Of a DNA stretch of 64,000 bases, positions 11,901 through 23,181 are shown piece by piece. Origin of the DNA: Blasia pusilla (taxonomy: Eukaryota > Marchantiophyta > Marchantiopsida > Blasiales). The position numbers and the translations under genes were made by a program. The DNA lies in contig CM114273.1 in the NCBI GenBank assembly GCA_050084515.1, positions 18,600,001 to 18,664,000 on the forward strand, in the 5' to 3' direction. The notes beneath the pieces are model-generated. The model saw nothing but the letters and a program-made list of their open reading frames with translations, searched no databases and was not told the DNA's origin. Every line of letters begins with the position of its first letter. Positions within the stretch are counted from its first letter, which is position 1.

Positions 11901-13020
11901 GCTTGATCACTCCGGGCTTTGAACCCGGAGAGTTTCTGTAGACCTCGGCCACTTTCTTCGCGACATCCTCCTTGATGTGTCTCTGAATTGCATCGGTCAC
12001 AGGATGAATGTGGGAGCCAACATGAAATTCCAACCTTGTGTACTCTCACGTGGAGCCCAAGTCGTGGACAATGAAAAATATGTATGCAGGACACGCTCCA
12101 ACGTAGAAGGGGGATGCTTGACAATGAGGACATCGATGGCCTCCCGGCGGTATGGTGGCACTGACCTCATATGGAGTTTCTACATTCTTGGGGGGGAATT
12201 GCGACGTATTGACTCGCCCGTTGCGCTCTAGATAGGGGCATGGTGGACTTCTACACTCCAAGGCTCCAACGCATTGGCGGCGGGAGACAATCCAAGGACC
12301 ATCTGGAATTGAAGCACTAGTCCGTTGAAGCTTGCACCATCGATGACAATCAGACTTTCTGTCCATACCCTTCAAGCGTCCTCCATCTTTCTTTTGAGCA
12401 GGAGCAGCAAGTGGAGGCAACTCAAAAATGCAATTACCATCGTACGTGGGCGGCAACTCGTCGACAAGAATGTGCTTGAACATTTTCAAGGCCAGAGACG
12501 ATAGCAAACTATAGCCTGATACTCGCAAGAGGAACGAGTAGGCGGACAGAGGGCTCGGTTGGTGTCCGACAGATCCACTGAGGTTGACAACATCCGGAAT
12601 ATCTTCAGGAAGTACAACATTGTTATGAGCGTGTGAAGTTGGAGTCAAAGCCGGATCTACTGAGCTAGGAGTTGCAAATGTAGAGCTCGGTGCACTAGGA
12701 AATTCTCGACCGTCTACTTGGGAAATAGAGGAATTCAGGGGCAAGCCGTAAACTCTGTATTGACCATTTGGTAGAGGTAGGAGATTCCATACTTTACGGT
12801 CTACAATCACTGGCTGGACTGTCTCACCTATCATGTCCTCCGTACCGTCCACCCTAACATCCTTGGATACAAAGATGGTCCCAATTTGGAGAAGAAATCG
12901 AACTGAGAGAAAATTTTCATCCACTGCTATGAAAGACTCACGAGCTTGCGGTCGAACGATTTTTGATTGAGGAAGGGCCGCTAGATGACTGCCACAAGTG
13001 AGCTTCACATAATTGTCCAT
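8980..13020 (-). pseudogene. MULE copy 2: Mutator-type transposase with SWIM finger
   Basis: This gene would cut and rejoin the element's ends. It starts at 13020 (MDNYVKL...). The N-terminal half has a Cys/His cluster ('CRSPPCPYLE', 'CPHCQASPFYVGACPAYIF', 'HVGSHIHPV') like the WRKY/GCM-type fingers of plant MULEs. The DDE region has 'GFMADNAQPGWIAIREVF' (second Asp), with 'CKDSKTLKQAMECQEELHGWW' further on. A palindrome-rich intron (11007 to about 10433, donor GTGAGT) separates this from the C-terminal exon. That exon ends in a SWIM finger, 'CSCDDF' then 'CKH' (about 9180-9130), after a frameshift near 9240. Stops at about 12045, 11757 and 11670 sit where copy 3 or the frame has sense codons. 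It is dead but easily aligned to copy 3 (36348-40371). Confidence 0.72.
10595..10890. repeat. Palindromes in transposase intron, copy 2
   Basis: Four to five palindromes with GCAACCCGTCGG-like arms, some with centres 'GATTCC' or 'TTTCC', lie inside the transposase intron. Homologous to 38455-38770. Confidence 0.65.
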
Positions 13021-13075
13021 TCCTAGAAGATTCCACTGGGAGAAGACAGAGAATTGGTATGAGAATGAATATGTT

Positions 13076-13084
13076 TAATTTATA
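13076..13084 (-). promoter_or_regulatory. TATA box, transposase gene of copy 2
   Basis: TATAAATTA on the minus strand, about 55 bases upstream of the ATG, the right distance for a TATA box plus a short leader. Confidence 0.6.
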
Positions 13085-13479
13085 GTGAATAGGGACTTAG
13101 ATTCTCCTGACAGAATTTGACTAACAAGATGAAGTTTGGTAGTTGAAAATGTCTGACACAATGGATCCAATTCTGTTGCAACCTGTCGTAGTGAGGTGGG
13201 TTGTGGAATTTGGGAATCAAAGACGTTGGTTTCGAAGCATGCACTTTTTTTTGTTGGAACCCGTCGGAGTCCGTTGGGTTGGTACCCCCTTCTTACCGAA
13301 CAAAGGTTTTTTGAGTCGATTTTGCTAGCATCAACACAAGATATCGCTTGCATATGCTAAGGAAACCAATCGTTGGGGACTTTTTCCGGATTGTCAAACT
13401 CAGGGTAGATCTTGTGACCCGTGGGATTGCAATGGGTTGCCTCGGAACTATGCGTTGTCGCATTGTTACCCGAGGGATA

Positions 13480-14112
13480 GAAAAGCGTGCAACCCGTCGA
13501 TCTCCGACGAGTTGCGCGGGTGTCGCGCCTTCTTGCCCAAAGACGACAAAGGCGCGCAACCCGTCGGCCTCAGACAGGTTGCGCAGTTTCCTCACCTTGT
13601 TACACTTACATTAAGGAAGCGTGCAACCCATCTATTTATGACAAGTTGCGCGGGCTGCACCTTCTTGCCCAAAGACGGCGGAGGCGCGCAACCCGTCGGT
13701 CTCAGACGGGTTGCGCAAGTGCCTCGCCTTGTAACGCTTACATAAAGGAAGCGCAACCTGTCGGCCTCCGACGAGCTGCGCGGGAAGCCCGCCTTGTTAT
13801 CCCAAGACGAGGGAAGCGTGCAACCCACCGGAATCCGACGGGTTGCGCGGGTACCTCGCGTTCTTGTCCGAAGACGGCATAGGCGCGCAACATGTCCGTC
13901 TCTGACGGGTTGCGTGGGTACCTCGTGTTCTTGTCTGAAGATGACGGAGGCGGGAAACATGTCGGTCTCCAACGGGTTGCGCGGGTACCTCGTGTTCTTG
14001 TCCGAAGACGACGGAGGCGCGCAACCTGTCGGTCTCCGACGGGTTGCCACGAGGACGGATGCCTTGAACCCTCGGGAAGCGTGCAAACTGTCGAAGCTGT
14101 CGGGTTGGATTT
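13480..14112. repeat. Palindrome array in promoter region, copy 2
   Basis: Nine to ten tandem units of about 65-70 bp. The palindromic core has arms GCAACCCGTCGG / CCGACGGGTTGC with centres such as 'TCT' and 'CCT'. Spacers resemble one another (for example 'TACCTCGTGTTCTTGTC'), so this is a minisatellite built on a palindrome. Confidence 0.82.
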
Positions 14113-14196
14113 TTCACATCCAGACTTCCATAACAACCGGCACGTCGCCGTCGGAAGGACGATGCGACCCAACAGTTAGCCCAACGGCTCGAGAAG

Positions 14197-14204
14197 TATA
14201 AATA
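14197..14204 (+). promoter_or_regulatory. TATA box, ParB-methyltransferase gene of copy 2
   Basis: TATAAATA, conserved in all three copies that show this region, about 275 bases before the ATG at 14480. Confidence 0.65.
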
Positions 14205-14479
14205 GGGGAAGGTTCGCTCATTTCCGGTTTTTCATTTCGCGATCTCAATTGCTCTTCCGCGTAGCAGTTGACCAGATACCAAGGGGCACTTTCCACGGCG
14301 ACTCATTGCGAGACGATTCGAGCTACTCATCAAGGCGACTCATCGCGACATCAGCAAGCCGACTCATCGAGGCGACCCATCGCGACATCAGCAAGGCGAC
14401 TCATAAAGGCGAGTCCTCGAGCCGATTCATCGTGCATAGAGAGCAATTTCCTTGTCCATAGGAGGCATTTTCAGAAACA

Positions 14480-15628
14480 ATGACGAGGAAAAAATCTCAA
14501 GCAAACAAGGCTGGGAGCTTCACTCCCAAGTCCATGAGGACTTCTGCTTCACCATCTCCAGGGCCTCGTTCGGCCAATGAGATAAGGCAGCAAGAGATCG
14601 AGGAGTGGGCAAGGGATGCGGAGATGCACAAGCAAGAGCTTCTTGCAAAACGCGTACATGAGGCGATAAAAAAATAGAACGCAGAGGCTGAGGCGTCGCA
14701 GGCCTTGAAGAAAAGGGTCGCCGACGAAAAGCGTGAAAAGAAGCGTCTGGACGCGTCGGTGAGGAGAGCAGAATTGGAAAAAGCTCGGAGGGAAAAAGAA
14801 ATTGCCATTGAAGAAAGCCCTGCCCGTCCAACCAAAAGTGTTGAGATGCAGGAAATGTCCTCGATGAAGTCCGCGGACATAATCAATATAGCGGAAACGG
14901 CCGAAGTTCAAGTGACGGACGATGAGGTCATGAGGACCGCCAACGTGGAGATGGTGGACATCGCTGAAGAAGCAAGAGAGCGGTCATCCTCATCCCTGAG
15001 CCCGGCGGAAGAAATCAACCTCTATCGGATCGACGAGTTTCCAGTGGACTTGCCAGCTGCTGTCCCAGAGCAGTTGGCGGGCCAAGACACTGACCCAATC
15101 TTTGAGCGGGTAAGAAACGATCTTTGATTTTTGAGTTATGTGAACGCCCATGTTGCAATTCATTTGCAATTCAGTGTAGTTTATTGACTTTGTCCTTGTT
15201 GTGATAGGTTGTAAAGCAGATGGCACAGATGGAGGGCCAGAACGCCTCGAGAATTCCACTTTGCCGATTACGGACAATGGAGTACGTGCGCAAAATTTAG
15301 CATGACGAGGATATTGCGAAGCTGAAACAGTCGGTAGCGACACCATCCTACGTCAAAAGCTTCCCTCCGTCCTATGTTCAGCCTTACGATCAACATGGAA
15401 TCCAAGCGTTGGTGACAGGAGGAGGTTTTCAAAGCGCTCAACACATTCTAGAGGATGAGAGATCAAGAATTCAGAAGAGCGATTGAGGAGACGGAATTCA
15501 GTTGGATGCGGAACCTATATTTCTTCATCTGGGATGGAAACCAGAGGTTCATGGCGTGGACCCAGTTTGCAAAGGAGCGGAAAAATTCATTGGAGGCACA
15601 TTTTTGCGTGAAGGCAGTCGTGCTGAAT
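14480..15628 (+). pseudogene. MULE copy 2: ParB-methyltransferase gene, exons 1-2 (5' part)
   Basis: Exon 1 (14480-15109) starts 'MTRKKSQANKAGSF' and is a Lys/Arg/Glu-rich, probably coiled-coil N-terminus followed by an acidic linker. Intron 1 (15110-15207) is a clean 98-bp GTAAGA...AG intron. Exon 2 begins 'VVKQMAQMEGQNASRIPLC' and holds the ParB-like box and 'FIWDGNQRFMAW'. The Ty3 element enters exon 2 at 15629. TAG stops occur after 'AIKK' (Gln in copy 3), after 'EYVRKI' (Gln in copy 3) and at 'LNTF-RMRD' (Trp in copy 3). A one-base insertion sits in the Gly-rich stretch near 15420. The start is chosen because this ATG is conserved in copy 3. Confidence 0.72.
15624..15628. repeat. Target site duplication of Ty3 element A (left)
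   Basis: TGAAT, repeated at 26313-26317 directly after the 3' LTR. Removing the element plus one copy restores the exon 2 sequence seen intact in copy 1 (3842-3852). Confidence 0.93.
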
Positions 15629-16791
15629 TGTGATACCCACAATTTTGTACTTTGGAAGAAATGTATCTTTTTATTGAACAAAGACTCTTGTATATTATGG
15701 TTTGGATTATTATATGCAATTATGGAGAAGAACGAATAAGATTCAAGTGAATGATGAAGCTCCTAAGACAAGGCAGAGAGATGGAAGATCAAGGATTTGC
15801 CTTAGAGGAGAATCAAAAGCCGTAACAAAGTATAAAGGATCAACGCGAAGCTTAGCGAAGCTCAACGAAGCTCTGTATACAAAGTACTTCACTCTTAAAC
15901 GAAGCACGAAGAGTGAAGCAAGAAGAGAATGAAGAATGAAGAACTTCGTCCTCCGGAAATTTAGCGCAGCGAAGCTCAGCATGATTGTGATTTGAACCGG
16001 CACATAGTTAAAACAATTAGACTAGGAAAGGGCGCGACCCTTTGTATCAAATTGGTAGTTAGAACAGTTTTGTACCGTGGATTCACAGGGATCATAGAAA
16101 AAGAACGCACACCATAGATCTAGGTAGTTACAGATATTGAAGAGACACCAACTTCATCAAGAACGCTTCGGATCATAGAAACGCTCCTACTCTCGAGAAT
16201 ATTTAAGAAACAGGACAGAAGCTATCATTATCATTTGCTCATGAAGTCCTTATGCTGTAGGAATGGTCCGAGCAAGAGAGTTGTACGCTCTCGAGCTTGT
16301 ATATACTTTGAAGTCTTCCAATTCTTGGTGGAGTAGTAAAGCACTCATTCATTCATTCTGATGTGCGATGCTTATGTCTGAATATTCTTTTGGGTGCTGA
16401 GTGAAGAATGAATCAAAGTAACCTTTCTCATCAATGGAATAATCAACATAGAGTTGTATGAAATCTGTTTGAGAGTAACCCGCCTGACGGAGTTAAGTTC
16501 GAAAGTAGGAGAAGCCAACTTTATTCTTGAGGTCTGTGTGAGGTTCCGAGATGTCGAGAGAACAAATTGCCTGAGCGTACTTGAAATTCCACTCGAGAGA
16601 ATTGAAGAAGAAAACATAGGTACTAAAAAGGATCGGAAGATGTTACTGGAACACTACATTTGAATTACATAATCAAACACACGACTTTTACAACATAATA
16701 ATCACTTTATACTCTCTTTTCATCCAACAATGATCCTCTTGGGGATCAAACTCTACAATTGACTGTAAATAAGAAACACTTAGACATTACA
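15629..16791 (+). repeat. 5' LTR of Ty3 element A
   Basis: 1163 bp, TG...CA bounded. It contains several 'GCGAAGC' motifs near 15850-15880. Nearly the same as 25144-26312, with small indels (for example 'GCTTCG' present only here near 16165). Confidence 0.93.
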
Positions 16792-16808
16792 TATAGTCGA
16801 AGACTTTT

Positions 16809-16826
16809 TGGCGCCGCTGCCGGGGA
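16809..16826 (+). other. Primer-binding site (tRNA-Asp-like)
   Basis: TGGCGCCGCTGCCGGGGA lies 17 bases after the 5' LTR. It matches the 3' end of plant tRNA-Asp, the usual primer for Athila/Tat elements, apart from one or two bases. Confidence 0.75.
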
Positions 16827-17258
16827 TCATATCCTTGGCTGAGAAGGGAGAGAAAGACCCATGGGGAAGCAAGGAGCGGAGAAAGAAGCTTCGCCCCTAG
16901 ACGCCCCCACAATCTAGTTCTTACTAAAGACCACCGGCTAGCTCTAGCGACCCCCGTAAGACAATGTATGCTTGAAGATAACAATACATTTGCTGCATTG
17001 GTGCTAGAGAAGATAGACCAACTAATTAGAATGGTCAAAGAACCAGTCGCCGAACGGTGCTTCGCCCATGGACGATAGTTGTACTTGGTGAAAACCCGGT
17101 ACTTCTGTTTATGGGAGGAAAACGTGGCAGGAAGCATAGGAGCACCAGGCACCCTCTTGTAGATGTAAAAAGAATCAGTAGTTAACCTCCCTCCATGGAC
17201 CCTTACCCTATCGCCACCGTGGGGGTGAACGCAAGTTGCCAAATCCCACAAGAGACTT

Positions 17259-19219
17259 ATGGAAGGCTCTCAGCCCTCTTTGCGAGAGCAGCGAGCCAAT
17301 CGGCGCAATCAGCAGCAGGAACAGCAACCGGCTTGGAGACCGCCTGGTTCGTCTCCAAGTCTTCGTCCTCGTCCGAAGGCGAAGAGCAAGAAGAAAGAAA
17401 GGGACAAATTCTCCACTACGTCCCCTGCCAGTTCGCAGTCGGACGAAGAGTCGTCCTGGGACCCCTTTGGGGAGTCAGGGAGCGAGGAGCCGATCAGAGC
17501 ACCTCGGGCGGCACCTTTACCTCCTCCCTCTCGAGCATCAAGCCCGGGAGCCAGCAGGAGAGCATTTCCCATGGCCAACACTAGAAAAACTCTGCTAAGG
17601 TACCCCACCTTTGCTGGGGGACGACGAGACGATGTGGATAACTTTGTTCTTGAATTCACCCATGTCGCAAAAGCCAACGGGGAAGGGGCAGAGGAGGATT
17701 TGTTACGAGTCTTTCCGGGCCTGCTCAAGAAGCGAGCAAGCTAGTGGTACGAAGGTCTCGGAGCGGAAGTCACGGAAACCTGGAAAAGGGTCTTGGAATC
17801 CTTCCTACATGAGTTCCGCGACTTGGAGTTCGAGGACAGGCTTCTTACAAAGCTTCGCGACCTGAAGCGAAGAAAGAAGGAGACCCTCCGGGAATATACC
17901 CAAAGGTTCCGGAGCCTTGTGAATAAGCTGGAGCACATGACTACCTCCCAATTGGTAGATTGGTTCGTGTCCGGCTTGTCCAAAGAAATGGATCGGTATT
18001 GCCGGAGAGGCCAACGGGATTCCCTGGAGGCGGTCATAGTTCCGCTGTGGCGTACGAAGCCTCAGAAAAGTCCCGCCAAACACGAAGACGGCGTCACCAA
18101 CGGAGAGGGGCGTCGTAGACTAGTGCTTTGTCCGAAGACGAAGCGTCCTCCACAGACACGGAATCCTCTACGGAGGATTTGTCCGAGTCCTCGGACTCGG
18201 AGCAGGAGGTAAAAGCTAAAAGGAAAGGGAAGAGCAGGCATCATCGCTCCCCCAAGCACCAGACCAAAACCCGACCAAGCACCAAGCGTCGTCCTCAACG
18301 GTCGGAAAGTCCAGTAAGAGGGACGGCGAGGAAGGCCGGCAAGTCGGCCATGGAGGAACTCAGTAAACAAATGGTTGAGTTGAAGGTACATCTGGCTGCC
18401 CAGAAGGACCCTAGGAGACGACCCGGGCTGATGAGGCCCAACATTTGGTGTAGTAGTTGTGGAACCCAGGGGCATACTGTACAAGAATGCCCTACTCAGA
18501 GGGATCTACGGTGGATCCAGGAAGAGGCCCCTATTGAAGAAGGATGGTATGAACCGGAACAGTGGGAAGGGTGCTATGCCGTCCAAGCGGTGCCACCCCC
18601 AAACCCGGGGAGAAGCTGGATCACGCGGTATGTACCTCCGGAATATGGAGAACAGAGACCCCTGAGACAGATTATGGGTGCGGCGGCCTTCACGCCACCC
18701 ATCAAAAGAAATTGTTGTTATAACTGCGGCGCAGCAGACCATTGGGCCAATAATTGCCCAAACCCAAAGCGACCAGTGGGACTCAATCCCTTATGCGGGA
18801 ACTGCAAGAAGGGTGGGCACACTGCCGTGGAATGCCCGGAGCCCAAGGTCCCGCGTTTGTTGGTCAGATATGTAAATACTCCAGCGGCTCAACCAGAGCC
18901 CAAAAACGATGTAAATGTACAACTGGTCCGGGTGGAAGAAGTAGTGTCCCCAAGACCAAAGCGAGTCACCATCAGTGAGGAAGACTCGACCGAAGCGGCC
19001 AACGAGGAATCATCGGATTGGCCCAAAGAATTCCAAGAAACTGTGTTGGCGGTCCACAAACCGCAAATACTTCGTGCTTCGTCTTCGCGCGAAGCTAGGG
19101 AGCCCAAGAACAAAGCTGTGAACACCTTACGTGCCGGGAAGGCCATCCTCAAAGGCGATGTGGACCCGGCCTTTGACCGAAGTCATCCGAAATACTTCCA
19201 TCAGGATGTAGAGGACTAG
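17259..19219 (+). pseudogene. Ty3 element A: gag
   Basis: The capsid part ('RYPTFAGGRRDDVDNFVLEF' to 'FVSGLSKEMDRYC') follows the retrotransposon gag pattern 'WYEGL...F...F...REYTQRF'. It is followed by an acidic/basic linker and three zinc knuckles: 'CSSCGTQGHTVQEC', 'CYNCGAADHWANNC' and 'CGNCKKGGHTAVEC' (about 18450-18840). A TAG at 17743 stands beside Trp in 'ASxWYEGL', and a frameshift occurs near 18040-18060. It would form the virus-like particle and bind RNA. Not intact. Confidence 0.85.
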
Positions 19220-19640
19220 GTCCGTGCTCAAGTTCGTAAGGCCTAGGAACCAGAGGGGAAACGGACCCCAGAGAAGACAAAGGCCAAACCAAGTACGACA
19301 GTCCAAGCCATGGCGACATCACCCCTGGTCCTAGAAGCTTACGATTTATTGAGGGACTTGGCGTCAACCCCGGCCAACATAACCCTGCTACAGTTGCTAA
19401 TGGATAACCCAGTATACGGAAAAATCTTGCAGCAGTGGAAAATCAACCGCAAAAGACCCAGGAAGTCAGCGAAGCATCTGCCAGTGGTGGATTTGTTCCA
19501 TATCGAAGTAGAAGACTTGGGAGCCCCAGAAGTGGAGGTGGAAATTGAGGGCCATACTATTAAGAAGGTCCCCATTGATTCCGGAAGCGGAATCAATATT
19601 ATGACGGAGCAAACGGCTCGGCCCTAGGGTACACACGATT
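19220..19640 (+). pseudogene. Ty3 element A: aspartic protease region
   Basis: The same frame as the end of gag continues through two TAG codons into 'PVVDLFHIEVEDLG' and the active-site segment 'VPIDSGSGINIMTE' (19572-19613), the DSG version of the retroviral-type aspartic protease motif. It would cleave Gag-Pol. A TAG follows at 19625. Confidence 0.75.
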
Positions 19641-21580
19641 ACGAGCCCACAGACAAGTATTTGTGGTTTGCGGATCAATCCCGGAAGAGACCCCTCGGAC
19701 AGCTCACGCAAATTCCGACCATGCTCGGGGGGGTGTTTTTTCTGTTGGACTACTTAGTCTTGCAGCCCTTGACCGCGACGGGCTATCCTTTGCTCATCGG
19801 AAGACCCTGGCTGTATGGCGCGAGGGTGACTACAGATTGGAAAAAGCGACGTTTCACGTTCCAGGCGCCGAATCCGGTCTCGAAGCGGCTCATCAAGCTG
19901 TCGTGGAAATCTCGACCACCCCAAGGAGAGACGCCACCAACTGACGACGGATATACGTCAGATCAAGACAACACCACCGCTACTGAGGCCTCGTCCAATG
20001 TATATTATTTAGAATGTTATGAAATAGACGAGGAGGCGGTACCATCCAAGCCAAGGTCGACTCGAGAGGAAGAGAAGCTAGGTCATAGCACCTTCCAGTT
20101 TACAGAGAACATGGTTCAGGAGCAGGACTACGTCCAGGTCAATATTGCAGATCAAAAGTCTCTACGCCTTTCGGCGGATTTGTCTCCCACCACACTTATA
20201 AAGTATAAAAGACTACTGTTTGAGTATTTGGATGTCTTTGCATACTCCATGGATGAAATGACAGGCATTCCCGCACAATATGGTGAACACCGAATTGATC
20301 TTAAAGAAGGGGCGGTCCCGGTGTGAATGCGACAATATCGACTGAATCCGAAGTACTCATTGTTAGTCAAGGACGAGATCGATCAGCGTCTCGAGGCAGG
20401 AATAATCTATCCGGTGTTAAGCAGCGAGTGGGTGTCGCCCATTGTAATTGTACCAAAAAAAAAAACGGGCAAAATCCGAGTGTGCTAGGACTATCGGAAA
20501 TTAAATGCTGCCACCTTAAAAGACCACCATCCTCTACCTTTCACTGACAGTATTTTGGATAAAGTGGTCGGGCACGAGCGTTATACTTTCTTGGACGGAT
20601 ATTCGGGGTACAACCAAGTATCCATACGAGAAAAGGATCGTCTCCTCACAACGTTCACTACGGACTGGGGAACTTTCGCCTATCGCGTAATGCCTTATGG
20701 ATTGTGCAATGCCCCAGCTACTTTCCAACGGATGATGATCTCCATCTTCCGGAGTATCTGCAGAAGTTCGTGGAAATCTTTTTGGACGATTTTTGTATCT
20801 TCAAAGACAGAGGCGAACATCTGGAAAAGTTAGAGTTAACACTCGACGTCGAAGTGCATTTGTCCCTTCATCCGGACAAATCGTATATCGCTATGAAACA
20901 AGGAATTCTCTTTGGGACACCGAGTGTCGGGCGCAAGGAATTGAGGTCGACAAGGCCAAGGTGGATATTATCGCCGCATTGGAACCATCTACTAATCTCC
21001 GGAATTGAGAGGATTCTTGGGACATGTCGGGTACTATCGATGGTTTTTAAAGATTACGGTAAAAGCGGGCTCTTCTTTGCATTACTTAAGAAGACCATCG
21101 AATGGGAGTGGACACCGGCGTGCCAAGTGGCATTGGACACCTTAAAAGACGATTGCAAAAGCTCTGCCGGTCCCCGATTGGACCAAACCCTTCCACGTAT
21201 ATGTGGACACATCCTCATTTGCCATTGGAGTAGTGCTCAGCCAATTGGATGAGCACAAACATGATTTTCCAATTTACTACGCCGGCCGATAACTATCGGC
21301 GGCAGAGCAGAAATATACAACTACCGAACGAGAGGCGTTAGACATGGTCTTCTCGTGTAAAAAGTTCCGACACTATTTATTAGGGTACGAATTTGTCTTT
21401 CATGTGGATCATTTTGCACTCAGACCCTTGATGGTGAAAGCCGACCTGTCAGGACGCATTGCACGGTGGATCTTGTTGCTACAAGAGTTCACATTCGATG
21501 TTGTGACCCGTGCCGGCAAAGTGCATACCAATGCCGATTTTCTTTCCCGGTTGAGGATGACAAACGCGGACCTCACCTAA
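19641..21580 (+). pseudogene. Ty3 element A: reverse transcriptase and RNase H
   Basis: The linker includes 'GYPLLIGRPWLYGARV' and 'MDEMTGIP'. The RT palm follows: 'SPIVIVPKKKTGKIRVC', 'LDGYSGYNQVSI', 'YRVMPYGLCNAPATFQR' and a catalytic segment 'IFLDDFCIF' (the usual YxDD has Leu before DD). RNase H follows: 'FHVYVDTSSFAIGVVLSQ', 'TTEREALDMVFSCKKFRHYL' and 'HTNADFLSRL'. A TGA replaces CGA before 'MRQYRLNP', a TAG sits in 'RVC-DYRKLN', a frameshift occurs near 20740 and a TAA near 21290. The polyprotein is broken but the order is clear. Confidence 0.88.
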
Positions 21581-21610
21581 TCTGTCGATGATACCTTTCC
21601 CGATGAAGAT

Positions 21611-22912
21611 ATGTTCCAGATAATAGAGGAACGGTTGAGCCAGTCTTTTTATGAGGATATTCTGCGGTTTCTAATGACTCTGCGACTTCCTGCCCCGATG
21701 ACAGCGGAAGAACGGGCAATTTTTTTACATCGGATAGGCCCATATGAGATCTGTCAAGGGGTCTTATTCAAATTAGGTGCTGATGAAGAGCATCGAAGAT
21801 GCTTGGAAACTGAAGAGGTTCCCTAGGTCATCAGAGCCCTGCATATGGCTGATTCCGGTGGACACTATGCGGTAAAAAATACCGTTAAGAAAATTTTGGC
21901 CGCACGTTATTGGTGGCCGACCATGTACAAAGACGTAGGTTATTTTATTCGGAGTTGTGATGCCTGTCAAAGGGCAGGTCGACCCACGGCGACTACGCGG
22001 TGGCCTTTGGTCCCCATCATGCCCCTAGCTCTTTTTGAAAAATGGGGCATTGACTTCGTGGGCCCTATCTCCCCGGCCACTCGCCAAACCCGGCAGAAGT
22101 ATATTCTTATCGCCACTGACTATTGTACTAAGATGGTCGAAGCTGTAGCCATGCGGAAAGATGACAGTGAAGCAGTGGCTAAGTTTTTATACGAGATGAT
22201 TATCACGCGTTATGGCTGTCCGTTGGAACTAGTAAGTGACTGTGGTACGCATTTCCTGAACCAGACTATTGAGTCTCTCACTTCCCACTTTCTCATTAAG
22301 CATCGGAAAAACACTCCCTACAACCCTAAAGCCAACGGGTTGACGGAAAAATCTAACGGCCTCATTTGCCGAATATTGAATCGCTTAACGGTAACATATT
22401 CCTATGATTGGGACACAAAAATTGCCCCGGCATTATGGGCGTACCGAACAGATGAGAAGGTGACGACAAAATACACCCCGTTCTTCCTGACTTATGGCGT
22501 ACATCCCTTAACACCTATTCAATGGGCGTTGCCCACTTATCGGGTATTGGAGGGAACAAGAATGGAGGTGGGGCGGTTATCGAACACAGGAATGAGACCT
22601 AGTGGAGTTGGAAGAGGCACGATGCTCGCGTTACGACGGACGACCCAAGTGCAAAAAGAACGTAAGAAACGTTACGATCGACATCTCCGGCCACAATCTA
22701 TCAGTGTTGGAGACTTAGTGCTATTGTATGATAACCGGCGACTAAAGTTCCCCGGAAAATTAAAATGAAATTGGATGGGACCCTACCGGGTATTGGCCAT
22801 CTATGATAATGGATCCCTACAGTTAGAAACCTTACAGGGAGAATCCCTACCCACGCGAGTCAATGGCATGCATGTGCGCCGGTATTATGAGCCCGAACCT
22901 GAGGATAACTGA
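21611..22912 (+). pseudogene. Ty3 element A: integrase
   Basis: The zinc-binding part has 'HMADSGGHYAVKNTV' and 'CDACQRAG'. The catalytic core has 'WGIDFVGPIS' (first Asp), 'LVSDCGTHF' (second Asp) and 'PYNPKANGLTEKSNGLI' (Glu). The C-terminal part has 'SVGDLVLLYDNR' and, after a TGA at 22766, 'NWMGPYRVLAIYDNGSL'. There is no chromodomain. A TAG lies near 21825. It would insert the cDNA. Confidence 0.88.
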
Positions 22913-22939
22913 AACAGGAGGAAGGGGGTAGGCGAACAC

Positions 22940-23050
22940 CCCGTGCTTCGCGAAGCAGCGAAGCACCAAAGCACCAAAGTTCAAGACAACCGTGCTTCGC
23001 GAAGCAGCGAGGTTCCAGACATCCCATGCTTCGCGAAGCAGCGAAGCGCA
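22940..23050. repeat. Three GCTTCGCGAAGC palindromes after integrase
   Basis: The 12-bp palindrome GCTTCGCGAAGC, each time followed by AGCGA, occurs three times within about 100 bases between integrase and the extra ORF. Related CGAAGC/GCTTCG words are common in the LTR and gag. Confidence 0.7.
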
Positions 23051-23181
23051 GGAAGTGAGGGAGGGGGAGCGTGGTAAGGACGCGAAGTGCCCACCTTCTT
23101 GTTACAGCCCCGGCGCCACGACCAAGAATGGACAGGGGGAGCAGACTATAAGAGCAGTCCGGCGTAACCAAGCGGGTATTT

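Larger units (their letters stand above)
13021..14479. promoter_or_regulatory. MULE copy 2: divergent promoter region
   Basis: Same layout as 1409-2953: a TATA box for the transposase (13076-13084), a palindrome array (13480-14112), a TATA box for the ParB-methyltransferase gene (14197-14204), then a leader. The leader contains repeated short direct repeats around 'CGACTCATCG' (14297-14430). Confidence 0.65.

Noticed and set aside
13480-14200. Long open frames on both strands through the palindrome arrays
   Set aside because: They arise because the repeat unit lacks stops in several frames. The proteins are just translated repeats ('VGLRRVA'), and the same effect appears in every array.
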